Positions 34,933 to 44,601 are shown, counted from the first letter of the stretch. The stretch is 64,000 bases of DNA from CAZNGF01 sp964572855 (GCA_964572855.1 CAZNGF010000006.1:1-64000); one strand, 5' to 3'. Notes: a model not told the origin generated them from the letters alone. Numbers and translations are program-made.

Positions 34933-37416
34933 ATGACCCGGTTTGGACGCGTCTTGCTGGCGAGCTTTTGGTTGCCGCTCGCGCTGGCCCCGTTTGCCTG
35001 GGGCGCCGACGATCACGGCAGCGAGCCCACGCCCTTTGCGGCCACGCTCATCGATCCCCACGACCTCGAGCTGCGCGGCTCGCTGGAGACGCCCGACGAC
35101 GCGGACTGCTTCCTGTTCGAGGCGGTGGAGGGCGCCAACTATGCCTTCGAGACACGCCAGCTCACGGGCGAGATCGACACGCTGCTCGTGCTGTTCGACC
35201 GCAACTCGCGCACCGTGCTGGCCGCCGACGACGACGGCGGCCAGGGGCGCGCCTCGAAGCTCGCCTGGGAGGCGCCGGCCGACGGGTTTTACTTCGTGTG
35301 CGTGCGCAACTCGCGCTCGGCGGGAGAGCGCAGCGGCGACTACACGCTGCGCGCCAGCACGGACGCGCCAGAGCGGCCCGAAACGGCCGAGCCGCCCGGC
35401 AGACCCCCATCCCCGGCCTCACCTCCGGAGGAGGACGACGATGACGACGAAACGGCCGACGACCCGCAGACGCCGCCGGCGGATCGGGACGACCCGCCGG
35501 CCCCGCCGGGGGGGGATCCCCCTCGGACCGAGGACCCCGTCCAGCCCCCCGACGGCCAGGGACGCGTGAGCGCCGCCGGCGCCGTAGGGATCCTGGGCGC
35601 CGACGACGCGGCCAGCCTCTCCGACGTGGCCGGCTACTTGGCCCGCGAGCTCGACTTCCTGACGCTCGAGGTCATCGACGTTTCATCGCACACGCCCTCG
35701 GCCTCGGAGCTGAACGCGTTCGCCGCCGTGCTCGTCTGGGCCGACAGCGGCTTCGCCGACGCGGAGGCCCTGGGCGACCGGCTGGCCGACTACGCCGACC
35801 GCGGCGGCGGCGTGGTGGTGGCCGCCGTCAGCTTCGACGCGCCCGACCCGTTCGACCCCGACACGCTGGGGGGGCGCTTTTTCTCTGGCGGGTACTACGC
35901 CATCGAGCCGGGCGTCAACAACGTGATCGGCGAGCGCCGCGTGCTGGGCAGCGTCGGCGACCCGGCGCACCCGCTCATGCGGGGCGTGGCCAAGATCGAC
36001 GGCGGGCCGCGCACGCACTACTCGCCGACCACGGCCCTGAGCGCCGGCGCGCGCGCGCTGGCCAGCTGGGACGACGGCTCGGCCCTGGCCGCGGTCAAGA
36101 CGCTCAACGGCGCGCGCCGCGCCGACGTCAACCTGTTCCCGCCCTCCAGCCGCGTGAACCCGGACCTGTGGCCCTTCACGCTCGACAACGACGTGCCGCG
36201 GCTGTTCGCCAACGCGCTCCTCTGGACCGGGGACATCGCGCCGCCGGAGGACGCAACGAGCAGCAACGGCGCCCCGGCCATCTTGGAGGTGAGCCCGCGC
36301 CGGCTGGGCTTTGCCGCCGAGCTCGAACGCGCCGCCCCGGATCCGCAGTCGATCACGCTCCAGAACGCGGGCGGGCGGGCCCTGAGCTGGACCGCCTCCG
36401 CCGACGCCGGCTGGCTGCGCCTGGGGCGCGAGGGGGGCGAGCTGGCGCCCGGCGCATCCGCCACGTTGAACGTCTCGGTCGACCCGAGCGGCTTGGCCGC
36501 CGACACCTACAACGGCACGGTCACGATCACGGCGCTGGACGCCCAGAACAGCCCGGCGCGCGCCTTCGTCACGCTCGCGCTCGCCGCGCCCGGGGCCACA
36601 CCCTCCACGCCGGGCGAGGACCCGACGGAACCGCCCAGCTCGTCCACCACGCCGCCGGGGGACGGCGACGCGGGCCCGCCGCTGCGCGCGCCCTCGGCCA
36701 CCGCGAGCAACCCCGGCACGCTGGGCGGGCTCATCCGCGTGCCCGAGCAGGTGCCCACGTTGAACCAAGCCGTGGCCCAGGCATCCTCGGGCGCGACCAT
36801 CGAGCTGGCCCCGGGCACGTATCGAAATGTGGCCGCGGTCGTGACGCGCGCGCTTACGATCCGCGGCGGGGTCAACCCCGCCCAGGTCGTGCTGGTGGGC
36901 AACGGGGCCGAGCCCGTGCTGACCGTGGCCGGCAACGCCAACCCCGTGCTGCTGGAGGGCGTCACGCTCAAGGGCGGCGGGCACGGCCTGCTGATCGGCG
37001 ACCGCGCCCGGGTCACGGTCCAGAACGCCTTCGTGCAGGAGAACGTCGGCTGGGGCGTGGGGCTGGGCCAGTCCGCCGAGGTCACGTTGCGCAACAACAC
37101 GATCTTCGCCAACGGCGCGGGCGGCGTGCGCGTGGGCTTCGACGGCGCGCGCGAGGAGACGGCCGTGGCCTCGATCTCGCGCAACACGATCGAGAACAAC
37201 GCCGGCTGCGGCGTGGCGGTTAAGGGGCTCGAGCCCGGCCTGCGGGTCAACGGCCGCGAGAACCGCATGACCAACAACGCCCCCGACCTGTGCGACCCCG
37301 CGCGCAAGATCCCCTTCGGCTTCGTCAAGAACAAGGACAGCGACGGCGACGGCGTCCCGGACGACCAGGACTTCTGCCCCACCTTCCCCGGCCGGCGCGA
37401 GACCGACGGGTGTTGA
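34933..37416 (+). CDS. Large secreted multi-domain protein (PPC, BACON, beta-helix, thrombospondin type 3)
   Basis: An 827-residue exported protein. Signal peptide (VLLASFWLPLALAPFAWG); a pre-peptidase C-terminal-like domain (about 30-135: DADCFLFEAVEGANYAF ... FYFVCVRNS); an acidic/proline-rich linker; a ThuA/GATase-like alpha/beta domain (AVGILGADDAASLSDVAGYL ... ALLWTGD); a BACON domain (ISW-type LSWTASADAGWLRLGREGG); a parallel beta-helix (ATIELAPGTYRNV ... RNNTIFANGAGGVRVG); and a calcium-binding type 3 end (DSDGDGVPDDQDFCP). GGGGAGGTGA precedes ATG 34933. It is probably a surface or carbohydrate-binding protein; no catalytic site identified. Confidence 0.85.
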   Translation: MTRFGRVLLASFWLPLALAPFAWGADDHGSEPTPFAATLIDPHDLELRGSLETPDDADCFLFEAVEGANYAFETRQLTGEIDTLLVLFDRNSRTVLAADDDGGQGRASKLAWEAPADGFYFVCVRNSRSAGERSGDYTLRASTDAPERPETAEPPGRPPSPASPPEEDDDDDETADDPQTPPADRDDPPAPPGGDPPRTEDPVQPPDGQGRVSAAGAVGILGADDAASLSDVAGYLARELDFLTLEVIDVSSHTPSASELNAFAAVLVWADSGFADAEALGDRLADYADRGGGVVVAAVSFDAPDPFDPDTLGGRFFSGGYYAIEPGVNNVIGERRVLGSVGDPAHPLMRGVAKIDGGPRTHYSPTTALSAGARALASWDDGSALAAVKTLNGARRADVNLFPPSSRVNPDLWPFTLDNDVPRLFANALLWTGDIAPPEDATSSNGAPAILEVSPRRLGFAAELERAAPDPQSITLQNAGGRALSWTASADAGWLRLGREGGELAPGASATLNVSVDPSGLAADTYNGTVTITALDAQNSPARAFVTLALAAPGATPSTPGEDPTEPPSSSTTPPGDGDAGPPLRAPSATASNPGTLGGLIRVPEQVPTLNQAVAQASSGATIELAPGTYRNVAAVVTRALTIRGGVNPAQVVLVGNGAEPVLTVAGNANPVLLEGVTLKGGGHGLLIGDRARVTVQNAFVQENVGWGVGLGQSAEVTLRNNTIFANGAGGVRVGFDGAREETAVASISRNTIENNAGCGVAVKGLEPGLRVNGRENRMTNNAPDLCDPARKIPFGFVKNKDSDGDGVPDDQDFCPTFPGRRETDGC

Positions 37417-37534
37417 GCGATTCCGACCCGACCCAACGCCGTTGGTCTCACGGGTGACGCCCGTCATACCCGAGCCCGCTCAGGTCGGCCAAAATGCGTC
37501 GCGCAAGCATTTGAGTCCGGCAAGGGGGGAAGCC

Positions 37535-37732
37535 ATGGCGAGCAAATCCGGCTCACGCGACGTGGCCAGCAGCGGTTCGGCGGGCGCGGTTTACGGCTTG
37601 GGCTTCATCGGCGCGGCCGTCTACTACATCGGGCACGCGCCCGATTTCTGGACGGGCGTCCTGGGCTTTCTGAAGGCGCTTGTCTGGCCCGCGTTTCTGG
37701 TCTACGAGTGGCTGAAGTTTCTGGGGATGTAA
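37535..37732 (+). CDS. Small conserved two-helix membrane protein
   Basis: A 65-residue protein: a short polar N-terminus with Ser/Gly, then two membrane segments (VYGLGFIGAAVYYIGHA and VLGFLKALVWPAFLVYEWL) joined by DFWTGV. The AAGGGGGG ribosome site precedes ATG 37535. Short proteins of this YGLGFIGA...WPAFLVYE type recur in actinobacteria and others (from memory), with no assigned function. It is a single gene, convergent with dut. Confidence 0.8.
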   Translation: MASKSGSRDVASSGSAGAVYGLGFIGAAVYYIGHAPDFWTGVLGFLKALVWPAFLVYEWLKFLGM

Positions 37733-37767
37733 GAGGCGATCGAAAACCTCCAATGTAAAACCGGAAA

Positions 37768-38202
37768 TCACCGTCCCGTCGACCCAAACCCCTCTGCCCC
37801 CCGCGCGCTCTCGTCCAGCGCCGCCACCTCGCGCACCTCGGCCGTCAGCGTTTGGGCGATGACCAACTGCGCCACGCGCTGGCCCGGCTGAATCTCGAAC
37901 GGCTCGTCGCCGTGGTTGATCAGGATCACGCCCAGCTCGCCGCGGTAGCCGGCGTCCACCGTGCCCGGCGCGTTCAGGACCGTGACGCCGTGCTCCAGCG
38001 CCAGGCCGCTGCGCGGGCGGACTTGGCCTTCCGTGCCGGGCGGCAGCGCGACCGCGATCCCGGTTTTGACCAGCGCGCGCGCGCCGGGGGCCAGCGTGGC
38101 CGGCTCGCAGGCGTGCAGGTCGAGCCCGGCGTCGTTTGGGTGCGCGTAGCGGGGCAGGACGGCATCTGGACGTAGTTTTTTGACCTGGAGAATCGGGGGC
38201 AT
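37768..38202 (-). CDS. dut: Deoxyuridine 5'-triphosphate nucleotidohydrolase (dUTPase)
   Basis: A 144-residue trimeric dUTPase that removes dUTP and provides dUMP. All motifs are present: DAGLDLHA (motif 1), PRSGLA (motif 2), NAPGTVDAGYRGE with the catalytic Asp (motif 3), GQRVAQLVI (motif 4), and the C-terminal Gly-rich arm GAEGFGSTGR (motif 5). The ATG at 38202 gives the usual length; the longer GTG/ATG at 38238 adds a basic extension without support. Confidence 0.95.
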   Translation of the reverse strand: MPPILQVKKLRPDAVLPRYAHPNDAGLDLHACEPATLAPGARALVKTGIAVALPPGTEGQVRPRSGLALEHGVTVLNAPGTVDAGYRGELGVILINHGDEPFEIQPGQRVAQLVIAQTLTAEVREVAALDESARGAEGFGSTGR

Positions 38203-38369
38203 GGCGCTCACTCTACGTCGCCCGCGTGACCCGCACAAGGGGGCTGGGGGTGAGGTCCGTTACTGACCCGTGTCCCCCGCTCGGTAGACAATGGGGCATC
38301 TAGCACCGAGAAAGCGCCTTGATTGCGTATCGACCGAGGTTTGCGCGACCACCGAAGGGGTGAGCACGG

Positions 38370-39698
38370 ATGCACACGCCATTCAGGGGCCTGGCCCTGC
38401 TGATTGTGACGCTGCTGCTGGGGGTGCTGGCGCCGCCGTCCCTGGCCGCCGACGCCGACGACGTGGCCCAACTCAACGTGAAAATCGACCAGCTCGAAAC
38501 GCTGACCGAGGACCTGGCTCAAGCGATCCACGCCGCCGACAAGAACCTGGACGCCCAGGGCGGCAGCCTGACGCCGCGGGTCGACCATGCCGAGGGGGTC
38601 GCGCGCGACGTCTCGTTCGAGGTCAAAAAGCTCATGGACGCTTGGCGCGGTCTGCACCGGCGCGTGAGCGAGTTGGCCGCGCAGGTGGGCGAGTTCCGCC
38701 CCACCGTGCTCGGGTTCAAGGCGCGGATCGAGGCCTTCGGCCTGCGGCTGGAGCGGGCCGAACGCGATACCTCGTTCCTGAGCGTGCGGGTGTCGGACTT
38801 GGGGGACATGCTCGACCGGCTCGCCGCGCGCCTGAGCGCGCTGGAGCGGGACCAGCTGAGCGCGCTGCAGCTGCTGCGCGCCGAGGTCGACGCGTTCGTG
38901 CGCGGGTCCGGCGGCGCGCTGGAGGCGCTCTCGAGCGACTTCCTGCAGCTGCGGAGCCGCTTCGCCCAGCAGGACGAGCAGATCGGCTTCAACCGGCACC
39001 GCATCGACTCGCTCAGAGAGCGGTCCCAAGCGCTCATGGACCGGTCCCACCTCCTGCTCAAACTGAACGCCCGGCTGGAGTCGGTCGTCGAAGCGCAAAG
39101 CCGGTTTGAGGGCCGCATCGCCGCGCTCGAGGCGCGGCTGGGGGACTACGGCGTGCTGGACGGCGGCGCCGCCGAGCTGGAGGCGAGCGTGGGCGCCCTC
39201 TCGCTGCGCTACCAGGAATTCGAGGCGCGGCTGGACGCAATCGAGCTGGAAGCCCCGCCCTCGCCGGACGAGGCCCGCGCCCAGTTGCGTGCGTTGCGTG
39301 CGCGCCTGGACGAGGCCGAGGCCATGGTGATGGCGCTCAAGGCGTCGGCCTCGATCGACACCGGCGCCCGGGAGCCCGGTCCGCTGGACGACCTACGCGC
39401 CCAGATCAAGGCGCTGCGGAACCAGATCACCTCGCAACTGATCGAGGTCGAGCGCCACAACCGGGTCGTGGCCGAGCTGAGCGCCCAACTGCAGGCGCGC
39501 GGCAGCGGCAGCACGTTCAACCGCAGCGAGCTGATCGCGCGCATCACGGCCGAGTTCCGCATAGAGATCCAGGGTCTGCTGCAGACGATCCAGGACGCCA
39601 AGGACGCGGCCAAGCAGGCCCAGATCGCCAACGGCCTGGCGCTGCTGGCGCTGCTGACGGGCGTGGCCGGCATCCTGATGGCGCTCATCCTGCGCTAG
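38370..39698 (+). CDS. Exported coiled-coil protein with C-terminal membrane anchor
   Basis: A 442-residue protein with a signal peptide (LALLIVTLLLGVLAPPSLA), a long helical body built mainly of heptads (LETLTEDLAQAIHAADKNL ... FRPTVLGFKARIEAFGLRLE), and a C-terminal membrane helix (GLALLALLTGVAGILMALIL). That puts a coiled-coil rod in the periplasm or envelope, tethered at both ends during export or afterwards. No known family. It lies 13 bases before the next membrane protein gene, suggesting an operon. Confidence 0.75.
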   Translation: MHTPFRGLALLIVTLLLGVLAPPSLAADADDVAQLNVKIDQLETLTEDLAQAIHAADKNLDAQGGSLTPRVDHAEGVARDVSFEVKKLMDAWRGLHRRVSELAAQVGEFRPTVLGFKARIEAFGLRLERAERDTSFLSVRVSDLGDMLDRLAARLSALERDQLSALQLLRAEVDAFVRGSGGALEALSSDFLQLRSRFAQQDEQIGFNRHRIDSLRERSQALMDRSHLLLKLNARLESVVEAQSRFEGRIAALEARLGDYGVLDGGAAELEASVGALSLRYQEFEARLDAIELEAPPSPDEARAQLRALRARLDEAEAMVMALKASASIDTGAREPGPLDDLRAQIKALRNQITSQLIEVERHNRVVAELSAQLQARGSGSTFNRSELIARITAEFRIEIQGLLQTIQDAKDAAKQAQIANGLALLALLTGVAGILMALILR

Positions 39699-39711
39699 CG
39701 GGGCGTCCGTC

Positions 39712-40095
39712 GTGCGTTACCTGTTCAGCGTTTTCGTCGTGCTGCACGGCCTCGTGCACCTCTGGTACGTCACGCTCAGCCGGGGCTGGGTGCCGTTCGA
39801 GCCCGCGATGGGCTGGACCGGGCGGTCCTGGCTGCTCACCCCCCTGATCGGATCGTCCGCGGCGCGCACGCTGGCCGGCGGCCTGTTCGCGCTGGCGGCC
39901 CTGCTGCTGCTGGCCTGCGGCGTCGGGATCGCCCTGCGTGCCGACTGGTGGCGCCCGCTGCTGTTGACCGCGGCTGCGTTCTCAATGGTCGTGACGCTGC
40001 TGTTCTGGGATGGGGACGTCTCCATGCTGGTTCAAAAGGGACTGCTGGGCGTTCTAATCAACATCGGGCTCTTATTGGCGCTCTGGCTGGGGTAA
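39712..40095 (+). CDS. Four-helix membrane protein, unknown
   Basis: A 127-residue protein with four hydrophobic segments (YLFSVFVVLHGLVHLWYV; LAGGLFALAALLLLACGVGI; LLLTAAAFSMVVTLLFW; LLGVLINIGLLLALWLG). The GTG start follows the coiled-coil gene stop by 13 bases. The H-G-L-V-H-L-W-Y motif in the first helix is seen in some ABC-type or heme-related small membrane proteins, but I cannot assign it. It is followed by a GTAGGG palindrome. Confidence 0.7.
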   Translation: MRYLFSVFVVLHGLVHLWYVTLSRGWVPFEPAMGWTGRSWLLTPLIGSSAARTLAGGLFALAALLLLACGVGIALRADWWRPLLLTAAAFSMVVTLLFWDGDVSMLVQKGLLGVLINIGLLLALWLG

Positions 40096-40104
40096 TCCAA
40101 GGCG

Positions 40105-40153
40105 GTAGGGTCCGCTACGCGGGCCACATGCCGGCCTGCACAGCAGGCCCTAC
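40105..40153. repeat. Imperfect GTAGGG-family palindrome
   Basis: GTAGGGTCCGCTACGCGGGCC and GGCCTGCACAGCAGGCCCTA form the arms. It lies between convergent genes 39712 and 40167. Confidence 0.65.
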
Positions 40154-40166
40154 ATTTCTGTTTGCC

Positions 40167-42365
40167 CTACGATACTTCCGATGCGAGCCCCACGGCCGCT
40201 AGCAGCGCGCGATAGCGCGGTTCGTTTCGCAACGGGTCCCAGCGGTGCCCCACCCCGAGGTAGCTCAGCAGCCAGGTGCGCTCTTCGAGTCCCCGTTCCA
40301 GTTCGTCGAGCGCGGCGTCGTGTGCCCCGAGACCGAGGTGAACCAGCGCGCGGTGGAACGGCGAGACCGGGACGGGGCCCTTCCAAGCGTCGAACTGTTT
40401 CAGCACGGAGCTCGCCGCGCCGCGCCGCCCGAGCCGGCCGTTCAGGTAGCCCAGCGAAGCCAGCGTCGGGACGTTGGGACCCACGAGGTCGAGCTCGGCG
40501 CGGAATTCCCGCAGCGCGTCCTCGTGCCGTTCCAGGGACTCGTAGGCCAATCCCAGCACGGCGCGCGCCGGGCCGAAGTCGGGGTCGAGCTCGAGGGCGC
40601 GCTCGCACTGCGCCACGGCCTCCTCGCCGCGGCGGGCGTAGACGAGCTTCCAGCCCAGCACGGTGTTGATCGTGAGCGAGAGCGGATCGAGTGTGAGGGC
40701 CGTTCGAACCTGCTCGACGGCCGCCTCGACTTCCCCGGTGGCGGCCAGCAGCTCGGCGTACCACTGGCGCGCCGTGGGGTAGTTGGGGTTCAACTCCAAG
40801 GCCCGCTCGAAGGTGACGCGCGCCGCGCGCCAGTCCCAATCGTGGTTCATCCGGACGTGCGCCAGCGGCGTGAGCGCCTCGGCCGAATCCGGGTCGAGCT
40901 CGAGCGCCCGCAGCGCGGCGGCCCTGGCCTCCGCAAACGTTTGCGGGGGGCGGTAGCCGAACCAGGCCAACGTGGCGTGCGCGTCGGCCAGCCCGGCCCA
41001 GGCCGGGGCGTAGGCCGGGTCGCGCTCGAGGGCCCCGCGGAAGCATGCGACGGCCTTTTCCATCTGCGCCCCCGTGCGCTTGTTCCAGAAGTAGCGCCCC
41101 TTGAGGTAGAGGTGGTAGGCGTCCAGGTTCCCGGCGTGCGGCTGGTCCAGGCGCCGCCGCTCGGCGGCCGAGACCTCGGCGTGCAGGGCGGCGGCGATCT
41201 GGCGCGCCAGCTCGCTCTGGATCGCGAAGATGTCGGTCAGCTCGCGGTCGTAGATCTCGGCCCAGCGCGTCTCGTCCGAGTCCACCTCGACCAAGCGCGC
41301 GGCCACGCGCACCCGACCCCCCTGCGTGCGCACGCTGCCCTCCAGCACGGCCCCCACCCCGAGCGCCGCGCCGATCTCGCGGCGGCTGCGCCTCGTGTGC
41401 TTGTAGCGCAGCGCCGAGGCCGGGGCGATCACCTTGAGGTCGCGCACCCGGGCCAGTTGGGCGATCAGGTCCTCGGTGAGCCCGTCGCTGAACACGGTGT
41501 GCGCCTGGCGCGAGGAGAGCTGGACGAACGGGAGCACGGCGATCGACTTGAAGGCGCGCGCGGCCTCCCCGCGTTGCGCGCGCTCGGCCAGCGCGCGCGT
41601 CTCGGCGTCCGGCTCGGCGCCCAACTCGGCCAGCGCGCGCTCGCAGTCGCGGAACGCCTGCGCGGCCTTGCCGGGCTCGGCGGCGCGGGCGTGGCACCTG
41701 ATCAGTTGGCGGTGGGCCGCCTCGCGGTACGGGTCGCGCTCGAGCGCCGCGCGGGCGCAGGCCACGGCGCGCTCGAACGTCCCGCGCCGGGCATGCAACT
41801 CGGCCAAGCGAGTGAGCGCCTCGCCCGCCCGCTCGGCGAAGCGGCGGCGTGGCCCTTCCGCCCAGGGCGCGTAGCGCTCCTCGGCCAGCAGCTCGCCCTC
41901 GGCCAGCGCGGCGGCCCGCTCGTAGGCCGCCACCGCCTCGTCCCAGCGCGCCTCCCGCTCGGCGCGAGCGGCGGCATCGAGCGCTTGCTCGAACGCCTCC
42001 AGGTCGATCCAGCAGGGGGCGGTCTCGCTCAGGCGGTAGCGCCCCTTGCCCTCGCTACGCACGAAGCGCGAGTCCGCCCCCCGCCGCAGCCCGGGCTCGA
42101 GCGCGCGCCGCAGCTCGCTCACGCGCGCGTGCAGGTTCTGCAACGCCTTGTCCGGCGCCAGGTCGGGGAAGAGCCACTCCACCAGTTGCTCCTGGGTCAG
42201 CACCTGGCCGCGCCGGCAGGCCAGCAGCTTGAAGAGCGCCTGGGTCCTGCGCCGCCCCCAGGCGCTCGGGGCAATCGGCTCCCCGTCGCGCCAGGCGCCG
42301 AACGGGCCGATCAAGCGCGCGCGCAGCCCCGCACGGTTTCGTCCCTCGTCACGCGCATCCGCCAC
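40167..42365 (-). CDS. BTAD-type regulator with TolB-like and TPR domains
   Basis: A 732-residue cytoplasmic protein. An OmpR-like winged helix (about 1-105, RTQALFKLLACRRGQVLTQE) is followed by a BTAD helical domain (about 110-250), a TolB/FlgO-like alpha/beta domain from about residue 270 (SIAVLPFVQLSS, SDGLTEDLIAQLARVRDLKV, LEGSVRTQGGRVRVAARLVE) and at least eight TPR units to the C-terminus. This plan is found in SARP-like regulators and adenylate-cyclase-associated proteins; no cyclase domain is present. It probably binds DNA and a protein or ligand through the TPR/TolB part. A perfect TATAAT lies upstream. Confidence 0.85.
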   Translation of the reverse strand: MADARDEGRNRAGLRARLIGPFGAWRDGEPIAPSAWGRRRTQALFKLLACRRGQVLTQEQLVEWLFPDLAPDKALQNLHARVSELRRALEPGLRRGADSRFVRSEGKGRYRLSETAPCWIDLEAFEQALDAAARAEREARWDEAVAAYERAAALAEGELLAEERYAPWAEGPRRRFAERAGEALTRLAELHARRGTFERAVACARAALERDPYREAAHRQLIRCHARAAEPGKAAQAFRDCERALAELGAEPDAETRALAERAQRGEAARAFKSIAVLPFVQLSSRQAHTVFSDGLTEDLIAQLARVRDLKVIAPASALRYKHTRRSRREIGAALGVGAVLEGSVRTQGGRVRVAARLVEVDSDETRWAEIYDRELTDIFAIQSELARQIAAALHAEVSAAERRRLDQPHAGNLDAYHLYLKGRYFWNKRTGAQMEKAVACFRGALERDPAYAPAWAGLADAHATLAWFGYRPPQTFAEARAAALRALELDPDSAEALTPLAHVRMNHDWDWRAARVTFERALELNPNYPTARQWYAELLAATGEVEAAVEQVRTALTLDPLSLTINTVLGWKLVYARRGEEAVAQCERALELDPDFGPARAVLGLAYESLERHEDALREFRAELDLVGPNVPTLASLGYLNGRLGRRGAASSVLKQFDAWKGPVPVSPFHRALVHLGLGAHDAALDELERGLEERTWLLSYLGVGHRWDPLRNEPRYRALLAAVGLASEVS

Positions 42366-42388
42366 GGTTGCCCCCCTTTGCGGGCTCG

Positions 42389-42394
42389 ATTATA
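42389..42394 (-). promoter_or_regulatory. Perfect -10 box before the BTAD regulator
   Basis: TATAAT on the minus strand lies 23 bases upstream of the ATG. The -35 position (GTAAAT) is poor, so an activator may be needed. Confidence 0.4.
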
Positions 42395-42494
42395 GGGGAC
42401 GGGCCGCGGGAATTTACGCCCGGAAGGCAAGCGGAAGCGCGGCCGCCTAGCATCCGAAAACGGAGGACGAGTTCGGCATCACAAGGAGGTTTGC

Positions 42495-43058
42495 ATGCAA
42501 AACGCGCTTTGGGTCGCGCTGGTGGCGCTGGGCTTGCTGGGCGGTTACTTCCTGCTGTCCGGCCCCTCGCCGGCGGCGCCGGCCGGAAAGGAGATCGTGA
42601 TGGACGTGTCGGCCGTGGAGATGTCCGGCAACTGCGACGCGCCGGAGGCCACCCAGCTCGATTTCTGGGTGGGCGAGTGGGACCTCAGCTGGGACGGCGG
42701 CAGCGGGACCAACGTCATCCGGCGCACCCTGGGCGGCTGCGTGATCGAGGAGAACTTCAGCAGCCCGGAACAGGGCTACTACGGCATGAGCGTCTCGATG
42801 TTCGACGCGCGCGCCGGGCAGTGGAAACAGACCTGGGTGGACAACGGCGGGAGCTATCTGGACTTCGTCGGCGGCGTGCGCGACGACGGTCTGATGTCGT
42901 TCTGGCGCGCGTTCACCAACCCCGAGGGGGAGACGGTGACCCAGCGCATGGTCTGGGAAAACGTGTCTGAAGACAGCATGGACTGGCGCTGGGAGCGCTC
43001 GCTCGACGGCGGCGAGAGCTGGGAGACGCTCTGGCTCATCCACTACGAGCGGCGCTAA
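42495..43058 (+). CDS. Exported DUF1579-like beta-barrel protein
   Basis: A 187-residue protein with an N-terminal signal or anchor (LWVALVALGLLGGYFLLSG) and a beta-rich domain with FWVGEWDLSWDGG and FWRAFTNPEGETVTQRMVW-type strands, the lipocalin-like pattern of DUF1579. The mature part has two cysteines (SGNCDA and GGCVIEE) that could be joined. AAGGAGG lies 6 bases before ATG. A 19-base gap separates it from the FG-GAP gene, so the two are probably co-transcribed. Ligand unknown. Confidence 0.75.
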   Translation: MQNALWVALVALGLLGGYFLLSGPSPAAPAGKEIVMDVSAVEMSGNCDAPEATQLDFWVGEWDLSWDGGSGTNVIRRTLGGCVIEENFSSPEQGYYGMSVSMFDARAGQWKQTWVDNGGSYLDFVGGVRDDGLMSFWRAFTNPEGETVTQRMVWENVSEDSMDWRWERSLDGGESWETLWLIHYERR

Positions 43059-43077
43059 GGAGAATAGGGAGAACTTG

Positions 43078-44601
43078 ATGCCTATCATCGGTCGGGTAGT
43101 CGGACTCATGTTGTTTTGTGTCGGCCTTGCAGCCGGAGCCAGCGCACAGGGCGAAGGCCTTTCCCTCACGCGGGTCGCCCAGGGTCCCATCGCCTCTGAC
43201 GGTGGCGCGACCGGCGCGGCCTGGGCCGACTTCGACGGCGACGGCGATCTGGACCTGTTTACGGTCGGCACCATGCCCAACACGTTCGTCAAAGGGCTCT
43301 ACCGCAACGACGGCGACGGCACCTTCACCAAGCTCAGCGGTGGGACGCTGCTGGAGACCGGCAACGTGTTGCGCGGCCTGAGTTGGGGCGACTACGACAA
43401 CGACGGCAACCTAGACGTCGCCGTGGCCGGTACGCCTTCGCTGGTGTACGGCAACGCGGGCGACGGCACCTTCACCGTGGTCGAGTTGGGCGACGCGGTC
43501 GCGCCGGACGTACGCGGCTGGTCCCCGTCCTGGGCCGACTACGACAACGACGGATATCTGGACCTGTTCATCACGCACCCAGCCGGATTCGCCGGCTCAG
43601 TGCAGCGCAACCACCTGTTCCGCAACGGCGGCCCGCCGGACTTCCGACTGACGCGGGTGCCGGAGGTGGCCGTGAGCGCCGAGAGCGCGCCGTTCACCAG
43701 CGGCAACTGGACGGATTTCGACGGCGACGGCGACTTGGACTTGTTCGTCGGCAGCGGACCGGCCAATGGGCTCAAGGGGCTGGACTTCTACTACCGCAAC
43801 CTGCTGAGCGAAACTGGGTCAGCGGCGTTCGAGCGCATCCGCGGCACCCCCTTCGCTGACCAGCGCCGTGACGGCCAGGTCGTCAACTGGATCGACATCG
43901 ACAACGACCGCGACCTTGACTTCTTCGTCACCAACTGGGGCGGGCAATTGGGCGGGCTCGAAAACGAGCTCTACCGCAACGACTGTGGGACGTTCGTCCG
44001 CGTCACCGAGGGGCCGCTGGTGACCGACCGGGCCATCTCGCTGGCCAACGTCTGGGGCGACCTAGACAACGACGGCGACCTCGACGTGGTGGTGGCCAAC
44101 AGCGGGCGCAACGGCTTCTACCTCAACCGCGGCGACGGGACGTTCGAGCGCGTCGCCCAAGGCGCGTTCGTCGCCGACAGCAACGCGAACTGGAGCGCCT
44201 CGCTGGGCGACTACGACGACGACGGCGACCTCGACGTGTTCATCCCCGCGCTGCGACCCAACGCGCGGCATTTTCTCTACCGCAACGACTTGGCCAAAGG
44301 CAACGCCTGGATCGCTCTCGACCTGGTCGGTACGGTCTCCAACCGCGCCGGGATCGGCGCCAAGGTCCATGCCCGGGCCAGGATCGACGGCCGGCACGTC
44401 TGGCAGCAGCGCGAGGTTTCGAGCCAGAACAGCTTTCTGGGGCACAACATGCTGCGCGTCCACTTCGGGTTCGGGGATGCCTCCTGGGTCGACAAACTCG
44501 TGATCGAGTGGCCTTCGGGGGCGACCGACCGCTTCGCCGACGTCGAGGTGAACCGGCGCCTGCGCGCCACCGAGGGAGGCGGATTGGCAGCCGTCGAATG
44601 A
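43078..44601 (+). CDS. Secreted FG-GAP/VCBS repeat protein with UnbV (ASPIC) domain
   Basis: A 507-residue exported protein. The signal peptide (VVGLMLFCVGLAAGASA) is followed by seven or so FG-GAP-like repeats with the calcium loop D.D.DGDLDL (e.g. WADFDGDGDLDLF and WGDYDNDGNLDV). The C-terminal UnbV/ASPIC domain reads NAWIALDLVGTVSNRAGIGA, then HFGFGDASWVDKLVIEWPSG. This matches secreted CRTAC1-like proteins, common in planctomycetes, acidobacteria and relatives. ATG 43078 follows GGGAGAACTTG. Probably an adhesion or polymer-binding propeller. Confidence 0.9.
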   Translation: MPIIGRVVGLMLFCVGLAAGASAQGEGLSLTRVAQGPIASDGGATGAAWADFDGDGDLDLFTVGTMPNTFVKGLYRNDGDGTFTKLSGGTLLETGNVLRGLSWGDYDNDGNLDVAVAGTPSLVYGNAGDGTFTVVELGDAVAPDVRGWSPSWADYDNDGYLDLFITHPAGFAGSVQRNHLFRNGGPPDFRLTRVPEVAVSAESAPFTSGNWTDFDGDGDLDLFVGSGPANGLKGLDFYYRNLLSETGSAAFERIRGTPFADQRRDGQVVNWIDIDNDRDLDFFVTNWGGQLGGLENELYRNDCGTFVRVTEGPLVTDRAISLANVWGDLDNDGDLDVVVANSGRNGFYLNRGDGTFERVAQGAFVADSNANWSASLGDYDDDGDLDVFIPALRPNARHFLYRNDLAKGNAWIALDLVGTVSNRAGIGAKVHARARIDGRHVWQQREVSSQNSFLGHNMLRVHFGFGDASWVDKLVIEWPSGATDRFADVEVNRRLRATEGGGLAAVE

